64,000 nucleotides of DNA from Heliocidaris erythrogramma (taxonomy: Eukaryota > Echinodermata > Echinoidea > Camarodonta > Echinometridae), in contig CM046853.1 of NCBI GenBank assembly GCA_025617745.1, positions 31,051,313 through 31,115,312 of the forward strand, in the 5' to 3' direction. Positions 27,501 through 39,900 of the stretch are shown piece by piece. Position 1 is the stretch's first letter; the number at the start of each line of letters is the position of its first letter. The notes beneath the pieces are model-generated. The model was not told where the DNA came from. It made no database searches and saw nothing but the letters and a program-made list of their open reading frames with translations. Position numbers and translations under genes: made by a program.

Positions 27501-30500
27501 AATTGTCAAAATGTAGACACTAATGAGCATAATTTATTGAGAATAAACTAAAATGATGCCATATCGTCAATGCAGAAATGATATTTGGCAAATATATTTT
27601 GAGATGGGATTATGAGTGATGAAAAAGATGTTTATTAATCTATATGCCCAATGCAGTATATTGGCACTTTAAACTGAACATGTAATTGATTGAGAATGAG
27701 TCGACAGCTCATTTTCACCATGCAATAGATCAGTTTATAGCTTGTTTGTCTTCTACAGGATGATCATGTTCACTTAGGGATCATATAGCAACATTGCACT
27801 GAATAATCATTACATATTATACAAAGGAATGAAACGGTCTGAAAACACTTGTAAAGTAAAGAAAATATGTTAACAGGAATACATCCCAGAAGAATTCTGT
27901 CTTGTTAACCTACAAATTCATTGTTATGTTGTCCTTCCATTATGCCATCATTACCATGGTTACGCTTCTCTCAAAGCTCTTTATGTCTCTAGGATATGTC
28001 AGCTGCTTTAGTAGCGCTGAAAGGGCATTAACACTATAAAAATAATATACAACGGTAATGCCCTTCTGGCTTTCAACAAACAATGTGTGACTTGCTCTTT
28101 AGGAAGATTTATGTGGCCATAGAATATCTCATCTCTTAAAGCTCATATAATCACATTACTTGTTCTGGGGCTATCGATTTTTACAATGCCAAACATTTGC
28201 CACAATTTAAAAAATTCAACAAGAAGTTTCTATGAATATAATTTTTTATAAAAAAGTATTGCAAAGGGTAGAATCAATGTAATGAGTAGTTTTATTAATA
28301 ACACTTTTATTCTTGTCTGCCTAAAGGTTTACTTTCCCTTTAAAGTTCAAGTACTGCAAAGAGGCTGCATCAGTGTGGAATCAATACACCAGAGTTTGTC
28401 GATTCTTGCGGCCTCCTCGTGTTTTCGATGCTGTACAGCTATGCAAACACTTGAGAGATGCCCCTGCTCCCCACAAAACTGTAATAAATTACTTTGAAGC
28501 AATCTCTGGCAATGGCTTGTCCAGATTTTATCTTTCAGCCCTCTTCTCTCACTCACTCTCTTTCTCCCACTTTCACTCCCTTTCTCTCTTTTTCCCTCTT
28601 TCTTTCTACTTCTTCCTCTCTTTCTCTCTTTCTCTCTTTCCCACCTCTTTTTCTCCCTCTGCTTTCATTATCTCTACCCTTCTTTGTGGTCATCTCCTTC
28701 CCCCCCCCCCCCTATCTTAGTTTGTTTATGACTAAGTGGGATTATGTTTATTAAACAAACCTGCAGATTGACGCTGCTTTCCTTTAATGTTTATTCCCTT
28801 TTTTGGGTACCAAGATTAAAATGTTTCCATGTGAAACACAAGTGAGCATAGCCACACTAATATTTGAATAAATGTTTTAACTATTTAGTGCTTCATACTT
28901 GAGGAATAGAAGTGTCAAGCAGTAGTATAATTCATAAATGAATGAAAATAGAATATCTTGCACTCTCACGGATTTAAACTATTGAAGCTCACATTGGTCT
29001 TGCACAGCCTGGTCTTGCACAGTTTGCTCGATATTGTTAAATAACCTTTCAAAACTCCTTTTTCCATTCAAATCATTAGTTAATGAATATCCTCTGTTTT
29101 TTAACCATGAAACATAATTTCACAGTTTGTTTCAGACTACAAGAATTTTATATCATTGGGATATTGCTTGCAACAAGGAGACGGATAAGGCATTTAGCAG
29201 ACTTGTTTGTTAAATTGTTATGCTGCCCGTGATCTCTTCCCATCCCCACCCCACCCCACCTCTCTCCACCCCACCTCTCTCCCAATCGCATTTCCCTTGA
29301 AAATTGTTTACTTCTGATTTTTTTTTAATAGGTACTTCTGGCTTAATGTATGACTATAAATGTCAGTTGTAATATATTTTCATATTTCCCCCCATAAGTC
29401 TCCATTGCAATCACCCACTTAATATTATTCTGTGCTAGTTTTGTCACATATGCATCTAATCGCAATTCAGGATCGTGATATTGCTGTTGAGAGGTATAAA
29501 TGGACCTTTTCACAATCTGAAGGATTTGGCAATTATGGTTTTGAAATTTTCGCTGTCCAAATAAGCCTAAACATATTAAATAAGCTCTCCATATCTACCT
29601 TAAATGAGGCAGGTGTATATGGCTGACCAACAAATTTGCTGACCTTTATTTCATATAACTAGGTCATTGATTAATGATCAGAACTCAAAGAGAGTATACA
29701 AGCATTTATACTTGAGCATATAATAAAGCAGGCTGTTTTATAATGATTAAGCACTTAATATTAGCATGTGCATTAGTTCATTAGATAATCTATTCGCACA
29801 CAAGTTGAGGCTCTGTTCATCTATCGTAAGGCTTTGTATGGTAGATGAACAGAGACTCAGAGACTCACTGTTGGCCCGAACACAGTTTAACTCTTTTCAT
29901 GACAGGAATTGGTTAACCGCTAAATTGATCACATTTTGTTCTTCAGATTGGCAATAAAAATATTTTTCTTTTAATGCTACATGGGTCTAATAAAATGTAA
30001 TGTCTTTGAAAACAAAAAAGAGGTTGGAAACTTTGTCGAAAAGTTGAAAAAATTTGCCAATTTTGACAAAAAAACAATGATTTTGAACCTCTCAGTGTGT
30101 TCCAATTTAAGGATTTTAAGGCTTATTCTTCTGTTTAAAATTCCCGGCATCAAAGGCAATATGGTCATGTAACAAAAATGGACACATTGTGTGCATAAAT
30201 CTGTGCTTTTTCTAGTCATGCATCTGATATAATTTTTAGGGCTCTTTATAATCAAAAGTTATTGAGTCAAACCACGAAATGTGTTCAATAAGCCAGTTCG
30301 TAGATGCAATCTGAGCATGATCAGATAAAGGTCATCTGTACCAAATTCTAAAACCCACTGACACTAATATTTGATATGTGCTCATGAATGTCATGTAATC
30401 ATTATTCAATTATGCACTAATGGTTCATTCCATGATATCCAGGTGGAAGTATTCTTTTTAAAGGGGGAAACAAAAGCTATTCATGAGGCACCTCTATCAC

Positions 30501-33500
30501 TCCCAGAGTTATTTTTCTAAAGTGCACATAAAGGGACCCTCCATGTCTAAAATATCTGTGGATATTTGGAGTCATTTGTACCATGCGCTAACTATGAACT
30601 GGTCTATTGTCTCAAAAGGGTTAACGGCCCTAACCTCTGCACACACTGCTGTGCATCAAAAACTTATACCTCATTGTATAGTATTGGAAACAATTGGACA
30701 ATTTTTAATTTTAAAAAAATGCGATAGAGTTAAACAATGAATCACTTGTGACTACGTTCAACCAATCATTTGATTAGGTTCTAGGAGTGAGTTGCATAAT
30801 AATGTATGATAAACATATTGTAAGCCATTCATTATTTCATATCAAGTCCTTAATTTAACCCTCCGTGAGTATTACATTATGAATACTATCTCTCTGTTAA
30901 GTTAAAACTGCAAAGGGGGTATTTTTAGCCTTCCTTACAGTATGTCATCTCATTACATATTTTCCACATATCACATTTATGTCATGACCTATTCATTGCA
31001 ATGAATATAAATTGGATTAAAGCCCTGTGGAAATGGGTGTTTGTTAACGGAGCAACCCCATACCATGTAGAAGATAATAGAAGTATTCCAGCCCTGCTGA
31101 ATATAGATTTCGCTCTTTAGGCATGAGAGCAAAAGGAGGTCTAGCTTACAAATTGGAATAAATACATTGAATATATTGGATATATGTAAATGTACATGTG
31201 TAGAAGAGTGTCTTTCATTACATTATATGACACAAAGATGTATAACCTTGATAGTAAATTAGTAAGCCTTAGATTTATACATTGAGAAAAGAAGGCAGTT
31301 ATATTATTTTGCATTTGGATGTAGCTTTAAACATTCCATTAAGTAAGATATATCTGTTTTTTAGTGCTAACATGATTTTCTTAGATTAACCCCTGAATTG
31401 GGTGGTTCTGTGTTAGGCCTATAGGAATGAGAAAATTCAGTAGTCAACGGGTGAGTAAATCTTGAATGAATATACTTGACTCAGCCATAGCTACTTTATG
31501 CAGCCCTGTCTAAATCACACAGCCATAATTCTTTGCCAATATCACCCTGGCCTGTGTCTAGATCCCATGACAACCCATGATTTAAATACCATATTGTTTC
31601 CACGATTACACAACATTTATATTCAAGTGCAATGACAACTGTAGTTTTCAAGTAGACAACATTTTGAGCGCCATTTTTTTTTTCTGAAAGAAATTCGACA
31701 TCCATGTCGTAATTCTTTCTGTAAAGGGACTCTACCTGTGGTTCTGCTAAACTGCCACCTTGCTACACTGCTTGTATTTCATGTGACATATCACACCACG
31801 CCTCCACCACCTTCCCTGAAATTAATCCTTTCAAAAACAAGATAACTCGCTCCACCGGGCCTATTGTCTGCCTAGATACAGTTGCAGATCCCTGCCTCTC
31901 CCGTCCGGCTATATTCACAATTATCCGGTTTGTTCGCACTGCACCAGCGCCGGATAGATTTATCCCTCGCCTTCGTGTTGCGGCCAGGCTCGCCGCGCTT
32001 CTCGATGGCAAGGCCTATCGGGTTTCCAAATTATGATAACTCTATTTGGCATGTCTTTTGATGAAAGCTTTGATTCCTTTTTTAACGGATGAGCAACAAA
32101 GCTAGGTGAGGATGGGCAATGTCCTTTGCAGAAAATAGGAAAAAGTTTATTTTTTCATCAAAAGAATATTCTGGAAAGATGAAGTAGTTAGCTACAAAGA
32201 TGTGCTATATTTGTGTATATGAATGCATGTTGAGTCTTTGGGCATATTCGATAATGAAGTAACAGAAGCCATACCACACATCAGTTATCACAAGGGATTG
32301 TAGTGAAATCTTTTGTTAAATACAATTAAAATGAGCAGGGCTGCAAACAATGGGCACCCCCGTAAAATTGTATCTATGAATTATACTTCTGTGTATTCAT
32401 AGTGTTTTGATGTCTTGTGTAGTCTGCAGATATATTGGTACAATATCTGGATCTGCATCATTAGAAAAATTTGTGAAAATGAGTTCATTTATTTTGTCAC
32501 CTCCGTGTTGTATTCTTTTGTGTTACTGTTTAGCATCCTCTCTCTTTCTTCTTTTCCTTTTTTATCTTATTTCTTATATAAACAATTTTTTTTTCATTCA
32601 GTCCAATATCATTCTGCTTTACTCTTTGTTTTCTTTATTAATTTGTTTGTAACTAATCAGTTATCATGCAATGTAATAATGTGTATTGCTTTGATACTCC
32701 CAAAGCAGTGAAAAACTAGATTGAAATTACAGCTACCACTGATGCTATGAGCCTCTGTAACGAGGTATTGCTAGACAATTATTTGTCAAACAAAATATTT
32801 CTCCCTATGTGTTACTTTATCACTTTGTTCCTGGCCATTAATTCAAAATTTCTCGGCAGGGGGTCAACAGTCGCTGAAAATCTGGCGGAGCTTGCATCTC
32901 CCTTTCATGCAGCCATTTTCTCCGTCTGACCTGCAGTGCATTGTGGGTGATTAGATTAGGAGCTAGAAGGATGGGTATGGGCCAACCAGAATCGATTCTT
33001 GTTAAAAAGGAATTTTAGGTCAGCTGCACCACTCTTAATTGTCGCCTGGAGTTTGAAGGCACCTTGTGATGATCACACCCCTTCATCACCATGGTAGAGG
33101 TGGCTCCTCAACTCCTCCCTCTCCTTTCTCCTCCTCTTTCAGCTTTTTCTTCTTCTTCTTTTTTCATTTGCCACATCCTCTATCCCCTCCTTCCTGTGCT
33201 GTCTCTTACTTCCTTCCTGTCTGTCTCTTTTTATTCATTCTCAAACTCTCCTTTACGCACTCTCTCTCTCTCTCTCTTTTCTACTTGGTATTTATTTCTG
33301 TAGTTTGCACTCTCTCTCTGTCCCCCTCTCTTCCCCTCCCTATGTCTTTCACTGTTCCTCCTCTGTATGTCTCTGTCTCTCTGTCTCTCTCTCTGTCTCT
33401 CTCTCTGTCTCTCTCTCTGTCTCTCTCTCTGTCTCTCTCTCTCTGTCTCTGTCTCTCTCTGTCTCTCTCTCTCTGTCTCTCTCTGTCTCTCTCTCTGTCT

Positions 33501-36500
33501 CGCTCTGTCTCTCTGTCTGTCTGTCTCTATGTCTGTCTGTCTCTCTCTGTCTCTCTCTCTCTCTCTCTGTCTGTCTCTGTCTCTCTCTCTCTGTCTCTCT
33601 CTGTCTCTCTCTGTCTCTCTCTGTCTCTCTGTCTCTCTGTCTGTCTGTCTGTCTCTATGTCTGTCTGTCTCTATGTCTGTCTGTCTCTATGTCTGTCTGT
33701 CTCTATGTCTGTCTGTCTCTATGTCTGTCTGTCTCTATGTCTCTCTCTCTCTCCATATGTATGTATTGTCTATGTATTACTCTCTCTTGATTACATTCTT
33801 ATTTAGTTTATAGGTCATTCTTCTTTCTCTTAGTTTCCTCTACTGTTTTTTTAATCAAATGTTTAACTCCCTCTCTCACTCTCCTGGACACATTTTGTGT
33901 ATTTATTACTTTCTCTCATTATTTTCTGAAATGGTTATTCATATTTGTAGTGAAAATTTGTCATCAGAAGTAGATATTAACCTATTAAAACTTGATAGTC
34001 AGTTTAGGGTCATTTGGAATCAATTGCTGCTTTATTGCCAGGATCCATCCACATTTGCAAGTATATACTGTGGCTATGTAGGTAACTTTCTTTCCCATCA
34101 GAACCTTCCACACCTTACTTTTTAAAAGATATTGTAAATATGTGATTCCCTCTATTATCCACACAGTCAAAGAATGAAACGTAGGTCTTATTGTTTTGTC
34201 TGGTATACGTTTTGGAGAGGTTTCTGAAAATAGACAATGATTTGAAGCAACGTGGTGGGTAATATACAGCTCTTGCTCTCGCTCTCTCTCTCACTCTCTC
34301 TCCCTCTCTCTCCCTCCCTCTCTCTCCCTCCCTCTATCTCCCTCTATCTCCCTCTATCTCTCTCTATCTCCCTCTATCTCTCTCTATCTCTCTGTTCTCC
34401 ACTCCTTAAAAGCACACTTCATTTCCATTTTTAGTTGAAAGCCATAATTGATATTGTAAAATAGGTCTTTCAGAACAGAACGATGTGATAAAATTTGCAT
34501 TTGTAAGTCATACTCTTGTCAAAGTACAAACCCTACGCTTTTATTCATTGTATGGACATGGGTGACCCGGGGAGCGTTTCATCAAGCGTTTTGTCAGTGA
34601 CTTTTACCGACAACTGTTATAAGCTACTGAAATCCTTGCATCTGATTGGCTGAGAGCAAATTTGTCAGTAAAAATCACTGACAAAACGCTTCATGAAACG
34701 CTCCCCTGTTTACTAGATCTCACCAAAACACTAGGAAATGTAAATCCGATGCAGACAGCTGATGAATAGCAGTACTATTGGCACAAGTTTTGGGGATGGG
34801 TCCTGTGTGAGAGAAATTGCCAAGTGACATCAGTAGGTTTTTAGGAACATTTTAATCTGGTAAAATTTGCATTTGTGTGTCACACTCCTATCAGTAGTAC
34901 CAACCTATATGTTTTTATTCATTGTATGGATATGGGTAACCTGTTCACTACATCATACTGGGATCAAAAAGAGAGGTAAACACGATGCAGAGAGCTGATT
35001 AATAGTAGCACTATCTGCATTCTCGGGGATAGGCCCTCTCTGTATAAGAGAAATTGCCAAGAGATATCAATTTGTCACCCTGAGCAGTGGGCCACCAATT
35101 AGAGCGTAGAGCTATTGGTTTTGCAGAATTATCATGGATGAAGTGCATTGCTTATAGTGACTAGCTTATGTCTTCCACATTAGAGGTAGAATTCTGTGTC
35201 AGTATATAAGGGATCTGTGGGTGTGTGTGTGTGTTGCGTATTTTATCATCAAGTCCATCTTTCCTCTGTGCTTTTCTACACCAATATTATATCCGAGTTT
35301 TATTTTGTAGATTTTTTGTGTTATTTCTTTATTTTTTTAAAGGGGGGCGGGGTGTTGTCTTTCTCCTTCTTCCTCCCTTTCTCCAACTCTTTCTACCTCT
35401 CTCTCTCTCTTTGTATTTCTCTTTCTCTGATTCTTTTTTCCTGTTCATCTATCATATGATATAATCTCCCTTATAAAATATCCTAGTTTTATCCCAATTT
35501 CTTACTTTATTTGATGGATATGGATCCCCAATAACTTCTCTCCTGCATCATTGTTTCACTCTTCATTTTCTTTCCTCATTCATATTTTACTTAGCTTTTT
35601 GGATACGATTTGATTTTGGTATAACACACATTTTCCATAGACTCCAAACTGAGTTATCTCAGGCTAAATACTCAATGGGTTAACTGCAGTCTACCGACTG
35701 TGACAAGCCCACTCTTTTATTTTCATATGACTTCATATACCCCAGGAGAATACGTCATGAAAGTATGTGACGAGCTGAAACTCGGTAATGTGTTTATGTA
35801 AGCTTATTTTACATAGTATTCCCTGCAAGCATTTACATGTACATTGCAAACGAAAACCTAACATACTTCCTACATTTTCCTGAAATGTCACCATTTTCAA
35901 TGTTTTTCCTATTTCGACACTTTCTTTATTTTCTTTATACAAAGATTGGAACAGACAGTGGTTCCCCCATAAGAAATGCCCCCCAAATTTGAATGTATGG
36001 TCTATTCTTTTCTCCAGTATGCTCTCTCTCTTCTCTAAATATCCCTTCTATCTAGGGATATCTATAATTCCTGCAAATGAATGCTAATATGATCATAATA
36101 TTTTCTTAAGTCTGAATATCCATAATTTAATACAATGAGCGAAAGAAACCTGCAGCTGCAAGCAGGCTGGGCTACTTCTCTGTCATAAAAATTAATCCCC
36201 TCACAATGCATTCATCATCGCAATCAAACCCTTCCAACTCAATTTTCTGGGGGTCATAATAGGGGTTTCTCATTTTCTGGAGTTTTATTTCCCCGGTGAA
36301 GATGATAGTATGAGCCTCCCTAATGAAGGGAATCTATGGAAGCATTAGCGTGATGGGCTTCGGTGTACTCTTTTAGAGTATGCTGCCACTGTTTGTACAT
36401 CTTATTTTGTTTTTGTCTGTATTGCTCTGTCATCATCAATCTATCGTGTGCATCATCATTATCATCCATCTATTTCCCCCTCTTCACCTCTTCAAGGTAA

Positions 36501-36887
36501 ATTGTTTTATTTTTTCTTCATCCTTTCTCAATATTATTCTCTCTCTCTGTCACTCATTCTTTCTCTCTTTTCCTGTCTCTTCCCAACTCTCTCTCTCTCT
36601 CTCTCGCTTTCTATTTCTTACACTCCATCATTCTTGCTGTCTTTTCCCTGTCTCTTCCCATCTCTCTCTCTCTCTTGCTCCTCTTTCTCTTTCTCTTTCG
36701 CTTTCGCTTTCGCTTTCTCTCTTTCTTTCTCTTTCTCTTTCTCTTTCTCTTTCTCTTTCTTTCTTTCTTTCTTTCTCTTTCTCTTTCTCTTTCTCTTTCT
36801 CTTTCTCTTTCTCTTTCTCTTTCTCTTTCTCTTTCTCTTTCTCTTTCTCTTTCTCTTTCTCTTTCTCTTTCTCTTTCTCTTTCTCTT

Positions 36888-36918
<31 letters not shown>

Positions 36919-39900
36919 TTCTTTCTCTTTCTCTTCTCTTTCTCTTTCTCTTTCTCTTTCTCTTTCTTCTCTCCATAATTTCATTAGTTTAGTTGCACAC
37001 CAGCAGTGTTTCTTTTGTCAATTGCAGTTGATTCATAAAGGATATAAAAAATCAAAAGCAAATCATGCTTTTATGTAACAGAAATGTAATCATATAACCA
37101 ATTCATTGAAGTGATGGTCATGCATATTTATTTATATTTTGAAAGACATGTTCAACACATATTTTACTGATGTGTAAAAGGGGAGAGGGGAGAGATATAA
37201 TTTGAAGTTTAAAAAAAAGGAAATAATTTTTTATCTTACCTTGCATATTGTAGTTTTCTTTAAGCTCTCTCTCTTACATGCATGTGTTAAGAGTCTATTC
37301 AAAATCTTATATACAATCAAGATCCTTTGCAAGAAGCTGAACTGTATAAAAGTATTCTGATCTGTATTACCCTTGGTGAAATGATATGGGGGTTTTCCCT
37401 TTTTTCGAGCAGGAAGACTATCTTGTTCTCTGCTCTGAAAAAATTGATGCATCTTTATCCATGGACTTTACACTTGCAAATCATCTTTCTAGGAAAGGGA
37501 AAAAGTGAAGAAGTGTGTCACATGGAAACAGGAAATGCCATCTTTGAGTGTTGGTTACAATTGTTCTGGAGCCACCGGGTATGATTAGTCTGTTCCACTT
37601 TTTACATTTATCCTGACTGTGGGGGAGGGGGCAGGGGGGGGGGGGGGGTCTGACTTCCCTCTCTCTCTCTATTTTTTGTTGTTGAAAAAAAGCTTAGTAG
37701 GATTTGTAGTGAATAAAATAGCATTAATCTGCTCTCTTGGTTGTATGTCGATCGACTGGAGAGTTAATGTGAAAGAGAAGAGTTCCGTTAAAGGTGAAAA
37801 ATAAGTTTTGAGCTTTCTCATTCTTTTAGTTTGGAAGAATATCATACTTGAAAAATGTCACCTGAAAAGGATTGCTCATCAAATTCCCTCATATTCAAAA
37901 TATGATGAGAAATAGCTGAAAAGTTTGGACCAAACATTTATGCCACATGTGTGCGTAGTCTCGTTATGTGTTGAACATCTCTTGAGTGGCAGAAGGATGT
38001 TAAATCTGTGTTAAATGATTGGAGTCAGTGGCCTTCTGGTTCTCAGCAGGCGATATACACAGTTCAACAACCCCTATCATCTTACTGTGCTTTTAATATG
38101 CTCTATTTATTCTTCAAATATTCATCATCTATCATCCTCCATATTAGTTTAAATGCACAATGGAAAGCTATATGAAAAAAATACTCTATCCAGGTCAGTT
38201 GTTTTAATAATGCATATTACCTTCATGTATTATTATTTCAATTTTTTTATGAGGGGATATCATAGTAAAACTGCACTGATAAGTGAATTGCCAATTGTAT
38301 TATGAAAATATGATTATAAAAGAAAATCATTAAAGCAGATTTTGAAGTTATGTTGCAGGCACTTTCACAGGAAGCATGAGGAATAATAAAGGTGCATTCA
38401 TTTTATGACATAGATATATATGATAGCAGAATAAAAACATGGAAGCAGATCTGTAAATTGGGGCTTACATTGCTCACAATTCATTTAAAAGACGAGTGAT
38501 GATAAAGATGCTATACTGTTATCTCATGAATCTGTTAGAAGAGAACAATGAGTGTGATAATGAAATGTTGTTGAATGATTTCCGGATAGTAAAAAAACCT
38601 CTTCTGAGGTCTGACAAAGAAGTGTTATCTTACTTCAAAAGATTTTTATAATACTATGAATTTGATATATCTTCCGATAAAAAAATTATTACTATAGTTG
38701 TCTACATCATCTATATTTTTGGGGGATGATTCTTACAAGAGGACAGGAATTCTTTGTCTAAAATGACCAAACTGCCGTGATTACAAATCTGAAACTGAGA
38801 AATCCCTTTTTTTGTCCGGCCAACACAGGTTAGGTTTTGAGAATTTACATGACACACTTAGTTGATTCCCTTTAAGGTCAAGCGGCGAAAGCAAGTCTTT
38901 GAAGGGACTGCATGGCCCAAGAACTTCCAAACTCCCTGGTGCCTCCCACTTACCCTTAGTATCTAATGAGTGTACCCCTCCATGCCGATCAATAAAGCAA
39001 TAAAAGTAGGATTGTAAACCTAGCCTGGCGAGGAATACTCCATTAACAGATCTATACCCTCACCGTTCTATCACCAAAGCTTGGATTATGTTCCGTAGGG
39101 AAGCATTAATACATGATTAAGAATATAATAGCATCAGTTGCTTCTTCTCTCCTTATTTTGCAAAAAATGACTTAGTGCTTCATCTTGTTCAGAATTGATT
39201 TAGAAAGATATTTGGAAGGGAAATGCTGCAAGTCCTGGGTGTAAAAGAGAGGTTAATGCCCCCAGTTAAGATCAGTCTAACAATTCCCAGGCAAGATCTA
39301 TTCCATGTATCGTTCAATCCCTATTTTATTAATTTTTCTTTTACATATTGTTTTTCCTGACTAAGCTTTATCTTGCATATTCTGACATCAGAATTATCTT
39401 GCATTATTATCTTTACTTATTTAACTGTCATTCCAGTCATATACCCCCACTTTTCTTGATGCTGATTATTCCAGCACTGCTAATAGAGTGTGATTCTGAA
39501 TGAATAATTTGTTGGCATGTTTCACTGCACACATAAAATTATTATACTTGCATTGTTTGGTTTAGAAGTTTAGAGAATTAGTTTTCTCATGTCTAACATA
39601 AATTTAGATGTAAATGAAGAAATTCTTTTAAAAATATGCTCCAGCAATCAACAGTAAAGATACTAATTTGAATCCATTATCATTGTGGATATAAGTTATT
39701 GTACTCGGTGTCATCAGCCATAACCCATCTTCATTTTTTTTAAAATCCTTAATGAATACTACTTCTTCAACATTTCAGTAGGTAGAATTATGGTTCTACA
39801 TAAAAAACGATTGGAAGTAGAATGATTCACCAACCCAACAATAGGGAACCATTGACGAAGCATTCACTGTAGCATTCTAAGTGGAGTTGACATATTGAGA

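Noticed and set aside
28347..28556. Possible extra exon in the 25 kb intron (ORFs on both strands)
   Set aside because: The region is somewhat less AT-rich, but no CELF-like peptide or phase-0 exon with AG/GT borders could be read.
31763..32011. Minus-strand 82-codon ORF as a gene
   Set aside because: No recognisable domain, no homologue I can name and no splice context. Kept only as a GC-rich patch.
33066..33806. 246-codon + strand ORF and overlapping ORFs
   Set aside because: They translate the CT/CTGT microsatellite (Ser-Leu-Cys-Val repeats) and all frames are open together.
36380..37078. 232-codon ORF, and Arg/Glu/Lys-rich ORFs on the minus strand
   Set aside because: Artefact of the (CTTTCT)n tract, which contains no stop in most frames.
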